The position numbers and the translations under genes were made by a program. From NCBI RefSeq assembly GCF_014171475.1, contig NZ_CP048817.1, forward strand, positions 2,108,001-2,172,000: a stretch of 64,000 bases of DNA, written 5' to 3'. The notes under the pieces are model-generated. The model made no database searches and was not told the DNA's origin. It saw only the letters and a list, made by a program, of their open reading frames with translations. Below are positions 8,794 to 17,805 of this stretch, piece after piece. This stretch comes from Sphingomonas sp. So64.6b. GTDB lineage: Bacteria; Pseudomonadota; Alphaproteobacteria; Sphingomonadales; Sphingomonadaceae. How positions within the stretch are numbered: the stretch's first letter is position 1; every line of letters begins with the position of its first letter.

Positions 8794-9381
8794 TTAGCGA
8801 GAGGCGGGCTTTCCGGCAAGGTATGGGTAGGGATCGACATCCTGCCCCTCATACCAATGCTGCTCGGGTGTCGTGCGCGTCAGACCGAAATGCAGATGGT
8901 AATTGCCGGCGCCGGCATTGCCGGTATCCCCGACGAAACCGATCTGATCTCCCGCCTTGATCGCCTGCCCTTCGTGCAAACCCGGCGCATAAGCGGCGAG
9001 ATGCGCGTAATAATAAACCCAGTCACGCCCCGGCGAGCGGACATAGATCGTCATGCCGCCCGCGGCGCTGGTCCATAGTTTTTCGACCGTGCCGGGCGCC
9101 GCGGCGAGCACAGGCGTGTTGACGGGAGCCATGATGTCAGTGCCGTGATGCGCGCGCAGACCATTGTCGCGCGGATCGCCCCAATTATCACTCAGCGCTT
9201 CGCGCCGGATACCCGCGACCGGCATGCCCAGCGCCGGTGCCGACGCGCCGTTTTGCCTGACCTTGAGTGGCTCGGCCGGTTTCGCGGTCCTTGGCGCATC
9301 GGGTAGAAAGATCAGCAACGCTACCCACACGCCGATCAGCGTCAGGAATGCGATCAGCAGGCCATAACCCAATTTGCGCAA
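8794..9381 (-). CDS. M23 family metallopeptidase, membrane anchored
   Basis: A LytM/M23 endopeptidase-like protein. One N-terminal helix (GYGLLIAFLTLIGVWVALLIFL) anchors it, followed by a ~120-residue catalytic domain with HHGTDIMAP (HxxxD) and HLHFGLTRT (HxH) zinc ligands, so it is probably active on cell-wall peptide cross-links. The start is uncertain: a TTG at 9381 is listed, a CTG would give a CTGA overlap with the L,D-transpeptidase stop at 9390, and a longer TTG start at 9450 overlaps that gene. It lies directly after the L,D-transpeptidase gene, so the two may act on peptidoglycan together. Confidence 0.88.
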   Translation of the reverse strand: MRKLGYGLLIAFLTLIGVWVALLIFLPDAPRTAKPAEPLKVRQNGASAPALGMPVAGIRREALSDNWGDPRDNGLRAHHGTDIMAPVNTPVLAAAPGTVEKLWTSAAGGMTIYVRSPGRDWVYYYAHLAAYAPGLHEGQAIKAGDQIGFVGDTGNAGAGNYHLHFGLTRTTPEQHWYEGQDVDPYPYLAGKPASR

Positions 9382-9386
9382 GGCGT

Positions 9387-10400
9387 TCAGGGCCGGAACA
9401 CCGCTGGCGTTCCCGGCTTGACCATCAGCGACAACCGCGCCGCGTCCCAATTCGTCAGGCGGATACAGCCATGACTTTCCGCGCGCCCGATCGTGCTTGG
9501 TTCGGGCGTGCCATGGATACCGTAATGCGGCTTGGACAAGTCGAGCCAGATCACCCCAACGGGCCCGTTAGGACCCGGCGGCAGTTTCGCCGCTTTGTCA
9601 CTGCTGTCGGCATCCCAGAACAGTTTCGGGTTGTAATGGAAGGGCGGATTGTACGACGCGCCCTTGATCGTCCAGTTGCCGATCGGCAGCGGATCGTTGC
9701 TGCTGCCCATGGTCGCCATGAATTGAGCGATCAGCTTGCCGTCCTTGTCGAGCACGCGCAGCACCTCATCCGATTTGTCGACCACGACTTTCGCACCTTG
9801 GGGCTGGTTGGCGTCGACATTGAGATCGGCCAGTGTCTTGCGCCATTCGGGGGACAGTTTCGAATCATAGTCACGCGACACCGGCAGCGCGTTAGGCACG
9901 ATGATCGGCGCACCCGCGGCCAGCCGCGCAGTCGGTCCGTTGAGCTCGAGCAACACGGCCGGCGTGGTGTGGAACATCTCGCTGAGCTTTTCCAGGGGCG
10001 AGCGGTAACCGAGCGCCGGCAGTTTGGCCTGGTCCGCCGGCTCTTTGGGCAGTGGATCGGTATAGGGCCCTGCCAACGTGCTCGCAGTGAGGGCGAGCGT
10101 GCGCGTCGGGCGAAGTGCGCGGAAGGGATGAAGCGCGCGAAGCGTGACGGGATCCATCTCGCCGGTTTGCCTAAGCCCGCGCGACTCCTGGAATCCCTTC
10201 AGGGCTGCCACCAGTGATTTGCCCGTACGGCCGTCGAGCACGCCCGGCGAGAAGCCGAGATGGTCGAGAATCACTTGGACATGGAGGGTGGAGCGGTCAA
10301 GCGCCGGTGTTGCGGCAACTTTTGTTCCCTGCGCCGTGGCGTAAACGGGACAAAGGGTTGCAATTGCCAGACAGGCCGCGCCGACCGTTATTTTTCTCAT
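9387..10400 (-). CDS. L,D-transpeptidase (YkuD family) with peptidoglycan-binding domain
   Basis: A 337-residue secreted enzyme. A signal peptide (MRKITVGAACLAIATLCPVYATAQ) is followed by a PG_binding_1-like domain (LDHLGFSPGVLDGRTGKSLVAALKGFQ) and a C-terminal YkuD catalytic domain with HGTPEPSTIGRAESHGCIRL, catalytic Cys312. It would form 3-3 cross-links or attach proteins to peptidoglycan in the periplasm. It is divergent from the DUF882 peptidase gene and followed by the M23 gene, making an envelope-remodelling trio. Confidence 0.93.
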   Translation of the reverse strand: MRKITVGAACLAIATLCPVYATAQGTKVAATPALDRSTLHVQVILDHLGFSPGVLDGRTGKSLVAALKGFQESRGLRQTGEMDPVTLRALHPFRALRPTRTLALTASTLAGPYTDPLPKEPADQAKLPALGYRSPLEKLSEMFHTTPAVLLELNGPTARLAAGAPIIVPNALPVSRDYDSKLSPEWRKTLADLNVDANQPQGAKVVVDKSDEVLRVLDKDGKLIAQFMATMGSSNDPLPIGNWTIKGASYNPPFHYNPKLFWDADSSDKAAKLPPGPNGPVGVIWLDLSKPHYGIHGTPEPSTIGRAESHGCIRLTNWDAARLSLMVKPGTPAVFRP

Positions 10401-10482
10401 AATCTCAATCCCCTACATATATTCCATGCAGACAACGACGGACCGGGGGCTTGTTTCCATTTCTCAGCAGACGTCATCGCCG

Positions 10483-11025
10483 ATGATATCCCGGCGTTCG
10501 CTGCTTGGCGCCGGCATTGCCGGAGGTGCTGCCCTCACCATGCCCCTGCCCGCCATGGCGGCCGGTGCCGAATGGCGCCTGGCGATCCGCAACGTCCATA
10601 CCAATGAGAGCGTCGATGCCGTGTTCGCGCGAAATGGCGATTTCGTCGCTGATGGTCTTGCCGAACTGAACCATGGTTTGCGCGACTGGCGCACTGGGCA
10701 GGTGTTTCCGATGGATCGCAAGCTGCTCGGCCTGCTGGTTCAACTGCGCGAGAAGCTCGACATGCGCGGCGGACAAAAGATCGACCTGATTTCAGGTTAT
10801 CGCTCACCGGACACCAATGCAGCGCTGCGCGCGCGTGGCGGCGCGCATACCGGCGTGGCGAGCCAGAGCCAGCATATGCTGGGCAAGGCGACCGATATCA
10901 TGATCCAGGGCGTTTCGCTCGATCGGCTGCGCGGCGCGGCACTGGCACTGGGCGGTGGTGGCGTCGGTTATTATCCGCGCGATGGCTTTGTCCATGTCGA
11001 TACCGGACGCGTTCGTCACTGGTAA
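10483..11025 (+). CDS. DUF882 / YcbK-like (M15) murein peptidase with Tat signal
   Basis: A 180-residue protein from the ATG at 10483 (an in-frame ATG at 10426 would add 19 residues). The N-terminus MISRRSLLGAGIAGGAALTM carries a twin-arginine motif. The catalytic part shows SGYRSPDTNAALR, SQHMLGKATDI (HxxxxxxD) and FVHVDTG, the zinc ligands of the M15A/MepK group, which cleaves 3-3 peptidoglycan cross-links. It is divergent from the L,D-transpeptidase that would make such links, a sensible functional pairing. Confidence 0.92.
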   Translation: MISRRSLLGAGIAGGAALTMPLPAMAAGAEWRLAIRNVHTNESVDAVFARNGDFVADGLAELNHGLRDWRTGQVFPMDRKLLGLLVQLREKLDMRGGQKIDLISGYRSPDTNAALRARGGAHTGVASQSQHMLGKATDIMIQGVSLDRLRGAALALGGGGVGYYPRDGFVHVDTGRVRHW

Positions 11026-11081
11026 CGGCCTGGCGGGATCGACGCGCCTGACGATCAGTTTCTTCGACGGCTTGGCAGCGA

Positions 11082-11561
11082 TTACCCTGCGAGCGTCGCC
11101 ATCAACCGCGCCATGCGCTCGTTGCCGAGATTCACGCCAGCACCGTTTTCGGGCAGCGTCGTGAATTGCGCCACGCCCTCGGGGATCACCACCCAAGTGT
11201 ATTTCGACTGCGTGAAGTAATGCGCATCGGGGATCAGGAGTTCGCCTCGATCCAGCGTCCCGGCGCGCACGAAGCGCGCATTGTCGGCGAACATCGGATG
11301 ATCGGCATAGAGCAAGGTGTCGCACGTGCCGCAACGCCAGGCTCGCGTATCACCCTTGTCTCCACGCTCCAGCGTTCGCACGACCGGCTCGCCCTTCAGG
11401 ATTTCGATTCGGCCGGTTTCAATCATGACATTGATCGCGAACGCTGAACCGGTGATGCGCTGGCAGTCGCGGCAATGGCAGCAATTGGTCATGATCGGTG
11501 CGCCGTGCATGCGATAACGCACCGCGCCGCACTCGCAGCCGCCGTCGTACGCCTCGCTCAA
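11082..11561 (-). CDS. GFA (CENP-V) family zinc protein
   Basis: A 159-residue protein of the glutathione-dependent formaldehyde-activating fold. The Cys ligands are arranged GGCECGAV (Cys9, 11), NCCHCRDCQ (Cys27, 28, 30, 33) and WRCGTC (Cys77, 80), as in the family. The true substrate of most members is unknown. The start appears to be TTG at 11561, overlapping the thiE stop by four bases (TTGA), so it is probably co-translated with thiE. Confidence 0.9.
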   Translation of the reverse strand: MSEAYDGGCECGAVRYRMHGAPIMTNCCHCRDCQRITGSAFAINVMIETGRIEILKGEPVVRTLERGDKGDTRAWRCGTCDTLLYADHPMFADNARFVRAGTLDRGELLIPDAHYFTQSKYTWVVIPEGVAQFTTLPENGAGVNLGNERMARLMATLAG

Positions 11562-12244
11562 CCCAGCACCGCCGCGAATGCCTTGACCGCCGCCGCCTCA
11601 TCACCGCCCCACACCGCATGGGACACGGCAATGAAGTCCGCGCCCGCGGCGATCAATGGTGGCGCGTTGGTCGGCGTGATGCCGCCGATCGCCACACTCG
11701 GCACTTCGAACACGGTCGACCACCAGCTCAGGATCACCGGATCGGGCACATGGCTGACGGCCTTGGTGGCGGTCGGATAGAAGGCGCCGAACGCGACATA
11801 ATCGGCCCCCGCCTCGCCCGCTTCCATCGCCAGATGGCGGCTGTCGTGACAGGTCACACCAATCTGCGCGGTCGGCCCCAACACTGAGCGCGCCTCGCGC
11901 GGGTCGCCATCTTCCTGACCGAGATGCACGCCATCCGCTTTCAGTCTTTTGGCGAGCGAGATGCTATCGTTGACGATGAACGCCACGTCGCGCTCGGCGC
12001 AGATCGCGCGCAGCGGTTCGCCCAGCCTTGCAGCCTCGTGCTGGTCGACGTCCTTCACCCGGAATTGGAATGCCGCCACCGATCCCGCATCGAGAGCGCG
12101 CGCCAGCCGGTCGGGAAAACCGCCGCCGACATCGAGCGGCGAGATCAGGTAAAGCTGGCAAGCCGGTCGCCGGATGTCGCGCGTGAAGCGCGCGGCGAAA
12201 TTCGGGTCGAGCGGGCCGAGCGGATCGTCAATGAAGTCAGTCAT
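11558..12244 (-). CDS. thiE: Thiamine phosphate synthase
   Basis: A 228-residue TIM-barrel enzyme that joins HMP-PP and thiazole phosphate into thiamine phosphate. Visible motifs are AFQFRVKD, DGVHLGQED, IGVTCHDS and the C-terminal phosphate-binding SVAIGGITPTNAPPLIAAGADFIAV. The N-terminus is about 20 residues longer than the E. coli enzyme. The start overlaps the upstream ABM gene (ATGA) and the end overlaps the GFA gene. No other thiamine gene is nearby and I see no TPP riboswitch. Confidence 0.9.
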   Translation of the reverse strand: MTDFIDDPLGPLDPNFAARFTRDIRRPACQLYLISPLDVGGGFPDRLARALDAGSVAAFQFRVKDVDQHEAARLGEPLRAICAERDVAFIVNDSISLAKRLKADGVHLGQEDGDPREARSVLGPTAQIGVTCHDSRHLAMEAGEAGADYVAFGAFYPTATKAVSHVPDPVILSWWSTVFEVPSVAIGGITPTNAPPLIAAGADFIAVSHAVWGGDEAAAVKAFAAVLG

Positions 12245-12654
12245 TGCGCGCCTCTAACACCGCTGATCGGCCGCGTCTCGGCACTGCTGTCGAAACCGGC
12301 AATAAGCGGGCGGCCCTTGGTGATCGCATCGCGCACGGCGGGCAGCGTCAGCGACGCGTCATGCGCCGCCTTATTCTCCCACACCTCGGTCACCCACAGC
12401 GCGTCGGCATTGACGAGATCCTCGGCGACGACATAGCTGAGACAGCCGGGCATCGTACCGGAGCCAGAGGTAAGTAACGCGGCCAGGGCGTCACGCTGGC
12501 CGGGCTTGGCGATCATCCGGCCGATCATGCCGTACATCTCGCCCGCCGAGCCAGCCGCTGCCGCGATCGCCGGCGATGGCACACCGATGAGCGCGATTGC
12601 GAAGCCGCCGCCGACAAAGGCGCGGCGCCCAACGATAGCGCCGTCCTTTACCAT
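12241..12654 (-). CDS. Antibiotic biosynthesis monooxygenase (ABM) domain protein, exported
   Basis: A 137-residue protein. It starts MVKDGAIVGRRAFVGGGFAI, which looks like a Tat-type or other signal segment ending near PAIAAAAG. A single ferredoxin-like ABM domain follows (MYGMIGRMIAKPGQRDAL ... GCLSYVVAEDLVNADALWVTEVWENKAAHDASL), typical of YgiN-like quinol monooxygenases. A longer upstream frame is a shadow of the aldolase gene and was not used. It overlaps thiE by four bases. An exported ABM protein is less usual than a cytosolic one. Confidence 0.85.
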   Translation of the reverse strand: MVKDGAIVGRRAFVGGGFAIALIGVPSPAIAAAAGSAGEMYGMIGRMIAKPGQRDALAALLTSGSGTMPGCLSYVVAEDLVNADALWVTEVWENKAAHDASLTLPAVRDAITKGRPLIAGFDSSAETRPISGVRGAQ

Positions 12655-12661
12655 GGATCGC

Positions 12662-13573
12662 TTATTCCTCGTTCTTGTAGATGCGAACGAGCTTTTCGAG
12701 CATCGCCAGCGCTTCGCCGCGCTCGCGCTGGAAGGTGTTGCGGCCGATGATCGAGCCATTGCCGCCACCGTCGCGAATATCGCGCGCATCCTGGTAGACC
12801 GCATCGGCGCCCTTCGCCGCGCCGCCCGAGAAGACGACGATGCGGCGGCCGGCGAAGCTCGACTGAACGACATGGGCCACGCGATCCGACTGTTTCGACC
12901 AGTCGGTGCCCTCGTACATCGGCTTGGCTTCCTTCTGCTCGATATTATCGCTCGGCAGCTTCACCTTGATGATATGCGCACCGAGCAATGCCGCCATGTG
13001 CGCGGCATAGGCACCGACATCGAGCGCGAGTTCGCCCGACTTGGGCAGCGCGCCGCCGCGCGGATAGGACCAGATGACGGTCGCAATGCCGACCGACTTC
13101 GCCTCGGCGGAGAGCTCGCGGATCTGGCCGATCATCTCGAACAGATCGTCCGAGCCGGGATAGATGGTGAAGCCGATCGCCGAGCAGCCGAGCCGCACAG
13201 CGTCCTCGACACTGCCGGTGATCGCCTGATTCGCGCCGGTCGCCCAGCTGTTCGAACTGTTGACCTTGAGAATGGTCGGAATCTGTCCGGCGAAGGTAGC
13301 GGCGCCCGCCTCGATCATGCCGAGCGGCGCGGCAAAGGCCGATAGGCCGGCATCGACCGCCAGCTGATAATGGTAATGCGGGTCATAGGCTGCGGGATTG
13401 ACCGAGAAGCTGCGCGCCGGCCCATGTTCGAAACCCTGGTCGACCGGCAGGATGATCAGTTTGCCGGTACCGCCAAGCTTGCCTTGCATAAGGATGCGCG
13501 CGAGATTCGCCTTCACGCCGGCATTGTCGGACTCGTACTTGTCGAGAATGGCCTTCACGATCGGCGTCATCAT
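12662..13573 (-). CDS. Class I fructose-bisphosphate aldolase (DhnA/FbaB type)
   Basis: A 303-residue Schiff-base aldolase that splits fructose 1,6-bisphosphate into DHAP and G3P. The DeoC/FbaB pattern is clear: IILPVDQGFEHGPARSF near residue 41, AHIIKVKLPSDN carrying the catalytic Lys, and RIVVFSGGAAKG for phosphate binding. Tandem ATGs at 13573 and 13570 are both plausible starts. It lies about 2.5 kb from the pgk-gap-tkt run, so central carbon genes are loosely grouped here. Confidence 0.92.
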   Translation of the reverse strand: MMTPIVKAILDKYESDNAGVKANLARILMQGKLGGTGKLIILPVDQGFEHGPARSFSVNPAAYDPHYHYQLAVDAGLSAFAAPLGMIEAGAATFAGQIPTILKVNSSNSWATGANQAITGSVEDAVRLGCSAIGFTIYPGSDDLFEMIGQIRELSAEAKSVGIATVIWSYPRGGALPKSGELALDVGAYAAHMAALLGAHIIKVKLPSDNIEQKEAKPMYEGTDWSKQSDRVAHVVQSSFAGRRIVVFSGGAAKGADAVYQDARDIRDGGGNGSIIGRNTFQRERGEALAMLEKLVRIYKNEE

Positions 13574-13712
13574 TGTCCCCTGTGCATGAATAAGGTGTTG
13601 CGGCGGCTGTTAGCGGGCGAGCGCGGATCGGGCAACAATGCGCGCATATGGATCGCCACGCTTGACGTGGTCGATGCCGTATCACAGGTTCATGCCGCAG
13701 GGGGAGCGGGTA

Positions 13713-14222
13713 ATGAAGACTCGATTGTCGCGATTTTTCAGGATGTTCGCGATAGGCGCGGCAGCCACGCTGCTGCTCGGCGCGTCAAAGCCGCCAAAGG
13801 TCGGCGACATGGCGCCGCCCTTTGAGATCACGCTGGTGGACGGGTCGAAAGTCACCGGGGAGCAGTTGCGCGGCAACGTCGTCGTATTGAATTTCTGGGC
13901 GACCTGGTGCGCGCCATGCCGGGCCGAATTGCCTTTGCTCGATAGCTACTACAATCTCTAAAAGAAGAATGGGCTCAAGGTCTTCGCGGTGACGACCGAA
14001 GGGTCGCTCCCATTGTATCAGCTCAAGAAACTGTTCGCGGTGATGAACATTCCGGCGGCGCGGAAAATCTCCGGGCCTTATGGGCAGATCAAGGCCGTCC
14101 CGACCAATTACATCATCGATCGCAGCGGACGCATCCGTTATGCCAAGGCAGCATCGTTCGATCTCGACGATCTGAACGAGAATCTGGTGCCTTTACTCTG
14201 GGAGCCCGCTCCCGCGCCATAA
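13713..14222 (+). pseudogene. TlpA-like thioredoxin gene interrupted by one in-frame TAA
   Basis: From ATG 13713 (good GGGGGAGCGG ribosome site) the frame encodes a signal segment, then [19 protein letters not shown] and the redox motif [16 protein letters not shown] (Cys66, Cys69). A TAA stands at 13959-13961 as codon 83, yet the same frame continues without a break to 14222 with the rest of the thioredoxin fold (KKNGLKVFAVTTEG ... VPTNYIIDRSGRIRY). One C-to-T change (CAA to TAA) would explain it. It is either a recent pseudogene, a readthrough case or a sequencing error. Confidence 0.8.
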
Positions 14223-14252
14223 GCGGCTTGGCGAACAATGGCGATATTGAAA

Positions 14253-14277
14253 CGGGGAGAGGCTCGGCCTCTCCCCG
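14253..14277. terminator. Hairpin between convergent genes
   Basis: CGGGGAGAGGC (14253-14263) and GCCTCTCCCCG (14267-14277) form a perfect 11-bp stem with a 3-nt loop. It lies between the plus-strand TlpA-like gene and the minus-strand slipin gene, where it could stop transcription from both sides. There is no clear U-run on either side. Confidence 0.55.
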
Positions 14278-14283
14278 CTCCGG

Positions 14284-15432
14284 TCAGTCACGCGGCTTGA
14301 GATGCACGAGCCGGTCGAGGACGGCATTGAGCCCCTCGCCCGAGCTGGCGTGCACATCGATCCGGCCGATCTTCTCGGTCACCCGCTCGAGGCTCTCGAG
14401 CTCCTTCAGGCGCAGCAGCGTGGGGTTGTCCTCCATCAGCTTCGCCGTGTTGAGCAGCGACCGCGTCGCCGCGGTTTCCTCGCGCCGGCGGATCAGGTTC
14501 GCCTGAGCGAGCTTCTCCGCTTCGATCACCTTGTTGATCAGCTCGCGCATCTCGCCGGGAAGGATCACGTCCTTCACGCCGAGTTCGGTCACGACCACGC
14601 CGATATCGCCAAGCTCACGCCGGACATGCCCGACGATCTGCGCATCGACCGTTTCGCGGTCGTTGAGCACTTCGTCGAGTGTCCGCCCGCCCACGGCCTC
14701 ACGGACCGCGAACTGGACGAGCTTGTAAATGTGCGCCTGGTAATCCGGCGTCGCAAGCGCGGCCTTCTCCACGTCCGCCACCTGCACGAAGCTGGTGAGC
14801 GTCACGCGGATCGAGATACGGTCGCGCGTCAGGATTTCCTGCGCGGTCACCTCGAGCGGCAGCGGCCGCGTGTCGAGCGTCCGGGCAGTCACCTTGCGGC
14901 CGATCTGCCAATAGCCGTAGCGGCCGGGCTTCAGCGTCTCGATGAGCTCGCCATCGAAGAAGACGAGCCCCGCCTGCGCTTCCGCAACGGACACGATCGC
15001 GATCGCCGCGACCGTTCCGCCCGTGACCGTATCGGCCTTTTCGAACGCCACCAGCTGCGCCTTGCCCAGCCGCGGCTCGGCGAGCACGTCGAAGGTCTCG
15101 ACGCGAACGTCATTCAGGACCTTCCACACATGCACCGCCTGGCCCGGCCGCACGATCAGCGATGCGCGTCCATCGAGCCACACCACCGCCGCCTGGCCTT
15201 CGCCGGGCCGCACGACCATGAAATACTCGGCCGCCATCGCCGGATGCAGCTTCTCGATGATCGCGGCCCAGGGCGAATTGAACACGCCCTGCGCAGTGAC
15301 GATCTCGGCGCTGAGCCGGTTATCCCAATCCCAGAACGTATGACGTCCAGGATCGAGCATTTGTAGCAGGCGGCCATCCTTTACGAGGAGGCCGCGCTGG
15401 TTCTCGGCAACAATGAATTCCTTGCGGATCAT
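14284..15432 (-). CDS. Slipin/stomatin-like SPFH protein
   Basis: A 382-residue SPFH/Band-7 protein. The Band-7 core is visible from about residue 165 (FFDGELIETLKPGRYGYWQIG ... LEVTAQEILTRDRISIRVTLT) through LGVKDVILPGEMRELINKVIEAEK, followed by an Ala/Glu-rich helical region (RREETAATRSLLNTAKLMEDNP) typical of slipins. Unlike classic slipins it lacks an obvious N-terminal membrane helix and has a ~150-residue N-terminal region that repeats the 'LKPGRY/LDPGRH' theme. Such proteins scaffold membrane microdomains. It is monocistronic. Confidence 0.85.
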   Translation of the reverse strand: MIRKEFIVAENQRGLLVKDGRLLQMLDPGRHTFWDWDNRLSAEIVTAQGVFNSPWAAIIEKLHPAMAAEYFMVVRPGEGQAAVVWLDGRASLIVRPGQAVHVWKVLNDVRVETFDVLAEPRLGKAQLVAFEKADTVTGGTVAAIAIVSVAEAQAGLVFFDGELIETLKPGRYGYWQIGRKVTARTLDTRPLPLEVTAQEILTRDRISIRVTLTSFVQVADVEKAALATPDYQAHIYKLVQFAVREAVGGRTLDEVLNDRETVDAQIVGHVRRELGDIGVVVTELGVKDVILPGEMRELINKVIEAEKLAQANLIRRREETAATRSLLNTAKLMEDNPTLLRLKELESLERVTEKIGRIDVHASSGEGLNAVLDRLVHLKPRD

Positions 15433-15855
15433 CGCCGTCCTCCTCTTCTGCCGCTAGGCCCAATTGCCGAGCGGGAGGGGGCGGTTAGGCGCGGATCGTT
15501 ACGCGCGCAAGCACAAAATGCTGCACTGCAACATATAACAAAATGTGCATATCTTGAACCGCTTGCGCCGGGAAAGACCGACCGGGAAAAAGGTCGGCCG
15601 GGAGATGTTCTCCGTTATCGCGGCGGTCCGGCGATTAAGGCTGGTCGGTTGGCGGTTAAGCGATTCCACAGCGAACGGGCCGTGGCCCGAGCCTGGAAGA
15701 AACGCCGCGTCGCCGTGCGGCCTGCCGGTATCCTCGCCGGCACAAAGCCGGAAACCGGGTGGCGTCAGGGTCTGCGCGTCAGCCGGGGCCTCGGCGCATC
15801 TCCGTCAGCCTGAACACCCCACCGGCCTTCCCTATGGAACGCCTTTTCAAGGGCT
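15433..15855. other. Intergenic stretch without a supported gene
   Basis: Between the slipin gene and the tRNA-like gene. It starts AT-rich (15520-15550), then holds a small hairpin (CCGACC/GGTCGG at about 15587) and GC-rich sequence without a coding frame I trust; the only longer frame crosses the tRNA. The AT-rich start may hold the slipin promoter. Confidence 0.5.
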
Positions 15856-15928
15856 TGCTTGGAGCGGGATTCGAACCCGCTACACACAGAGTACAAGTCT
15901 GTTGCTCTACCAGATGAGCTATCCAAAA
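15856..15928 (-). tRNA. tRNA-Thr(UGU)-like gene with mismatched acceptor end
   Basis: Reading the minus strand gives a cloverleaf: D-arm GCTC/GAGC with GG in the loop, anticodon stem ACAGA/TCTGT with loop CTTGTAC (anticodon UGU, A37), variable region GTGTA, and T-arm GCGGG-TTCGAAT-CCCGC. The acceptor stem pairs only at positions 3-7; position 1 is U opposite C72 and position 2 is U opposite G71. CCA is not encoded, whereas it is for the tRNA-Asp in this window. It may be a divergent functional tRNA-Thr or a decaying copy. Confidence 0.7.
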
Positions 15929-16099
15929 AGGGACGGCATTGAGCCGCCATCCTTGCGGGCAGGCAAGTGCTCCTACGAGCGCGATCCAGTCATGGAACAC
16001 GGCGCCGGCAAAGCCGACCGCGCCCGCGGGGTCTCACGAGCCCCAACGAAATGACCAAATCACGGGCAATCTATGCTGCGATGCAGCAAATGTCCAGTG

Positions 16100-17299
16100 T
16101 CAGCGAGTTAGGGCTGCTACACCGGGCAGTTCCTTGCCTTCCATCCATTCCAGGAAGGCGCCACCGGCGGTCGAGACGAAAGTGAAGTCGTCGCCGACAC
16201 CCGCCTGATTGAGTGCCGCGACGGTATCGCCGCCGCCGGCCACGGACACCAGCGAACCATCACGGGTCAGTGCAGCCGCCGTCTTGGCCAGCGCGACCGT
16301 CGCCATATCGAATGGCGGCGTTTCGAACGCGCCCATCGGGCCGTTCCACACCAGGGTGCGGCAGTTCTTCAGCACGTCGGCCAGCGCTTCGACTGCTGCG
16401 GGACCGACATCAAGAATCATCTCGTCCGCCGCGACTTCATGCACATTGACGGTACGCACCGGCGGATTGGCGCGGAATTCCTTCGCCACCACCACGTCAT
16501 AAGGCAGATGGATGGTGCAGTTCGCCCGCTCCGCCGCGTCGAAAATCTCCTCCGCGGTACCGGTCAGGTCATGTTCGCACAGCGACTTGCCGACATCGAC
16601 GCCGCGCGCCGCGAGGAACGTATTGGCCATGCCGCCACCAATGATCAGATGATCGACGCGGGCGACGAGATGCTTGAGTACATCGAGCTTGGTCGACACT
16701 TTGGCGCCGCCGACCACTGCCGCAACCGGATGCTCGGGATTGCCCAGCGCCTTGTCGAGCGCATCGAGTTCGGTTTCCATCGCGCGACCGGCAAAGGCCG
16801 GCAGGACGTGCGCCAGTCCTTCGGTCGAAGCATGCGCGCGGTGCGCGGCGGAAAAGGCGTCGTTGACGTAGAAGTCGCCGAGCTTGGCCATCTCCGCGAC
16901 CAGAGCGGGGTCGTTCTTCTCTTCGCCGGCATGGAAACGCGTGTTTTCCAGGATCGCGACATCGCCCGCCTGTAGCGTGGCGACCGCTTCCACCGCTTCC
17001 GGGCCGGCGCAATCACCAATGAAACGGACCGGCCGACCAAGGACGGTCTCATAGGGCTTGGTCAGCATCGCCAGCGACAATTCCGGGTTACGCTGCCCCT
17101 TGGGCCGCCCGAAATGCGCCAGGATCAGGACGATCGCACCCTTGTCCGCGAGCTCGGTCATCGTCGGTAGAGTCGCGCGCAACCGGGTGTCGTCGGTCAC
17201 CGCACCGTCGGCCATCGGCACGTTCAGATCTTCGCGCACGAGCACCCGCTTGCCCGAAACCTCGCCCATATCGTCGAGTGTTTTGAATGACCTGGTCAT
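16100..17299 (-). CDS. pgk: Phosphoglycerate kinase
   Basis: A 399-residue PGK making ATP and 3-phosphoglycerate in glycolysis. The signature [13 protein letters not shown] is near residue 18, the substrate-binding [10 protein letters not shown] near 60, the hinge/nucleotide motifs NTFLAARG and [13 protein letters not shown] in the C-terminal lobe. It is the last gene of the tkt-gap-MOSC-pgk series and overlaps the MOSC gene by four bases. Confidence 0.97.
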   Translation of the reverse strand: MTRSFKTLDDMGEVSGKRVLVREDLNVPMADGAVTDDTRLRATLPTMTELADKGAIVLILAHFGRPKGQRNPELSLAMLTKPYETVLGRPVRFIGDCAGPEAVEAVATLQAGDVAILENTRFHAGEEKNDPALVAEMAKLGDFYVNDAFSAAHRAHASTEGLAHVLPAFAGRAMETELDALDKALGNPEHPVAAVVGGAKVSTKLDVLKHLVARVDHLIIGGGMANTFLAARGVDVGKSLCEHDLTGTAEEIFDAAERANCTIHLPYDVVVAKEFRANPPVRTVNVHEVAADEMILDVGPAAVEALADVLKNCRTLVWNGPMGAFETPPFDMATVALAKTAAALTRDGSLVSVAGGGDTVAALNQAGVGDDFTFVSTAGGAFLEWMEGKELPGVAALTR

Positions 17300-17805
17300 G
17301 CTTCTTCAATCCTGATCACATCGCCGAGCACGATCGTGCCACCGGCAAGAACACGCGTACATGAGCCACCGCGCCAGTCGGGCAGCAGTGCCGCGAACAA
17401 TCCCGGTGCCAATGCCTCCATCCGCTCGCACGGATCGGTAAACCGAGTCACTTCGAGCACCACGTCCGCGCCAATGCGCAAGCGGGTGCCGGCGACCTGC
17501 GGCAAATCGATACCGTCAACCAGCAGGTTGCAGCGCCGCTCGTACCACGGGATATTGTGCCCGACCTCGGCCATCGCGGCATCCCAGTCGATCCGCTCGA
17601 TCAGCGTCACCTGACGCTTGCCCGATGCGCCGGGTTTGCGCACCCCGCGATGATCGCCGGTGATGCCGCCGTCAAGCGTCACCACCGCGCGCTCGATCAC
17701 CTCCATCGGCGCCTTGGCGCGGGTATGGCGGGCAATACCGGCGATCACGCCGACATTGCTACCGACCATGCCCGTACGGCAGGCGCCAACCAAGGTCGCC
17801 GTCAT
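17296..17805 (-). CDS. MOSC domain-containing protein, between gap and pgk
   Basis: A 169-residue single MOSC domain (molybdenum-cofactor sulfurase C-terminal type). Visible features are [24 protein letters not shown], an N/H-rich [18 protein letters not shown] and [18 protein letters not shown], whose Cys fits the conserved MOSC Cys. The ATG at 17805 overlaps the gap stop (TGATG) and its end overlaps pgk, so it is expressed with two glycolytic genes although no link between MOSC and glycolysis is known. An upstream in-frame start inside gap was rejected. Confidence 0.88.
   Translation of the reverse strand: MTATLVGACRTGMVGSNVGVIAGIARHTRAKAPMEVIERAVVTLDGGITGDHRGVRKPGASGKRQVTLIERIDWDAAMAEVGHNIPWYERRCNLLVDGIDLPQVAGTRLRIGADVVLEVTRFTDPCERMEALAPGLFAALLPDWRGGSCTRVLAGGTIVLGDVIRIEEA

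Noticed and set aside
15545..16054. 169-codon plus-strand frame
   Set aside because: It runs across the tRNA-Thr-like gene on the other strand and has no family features.
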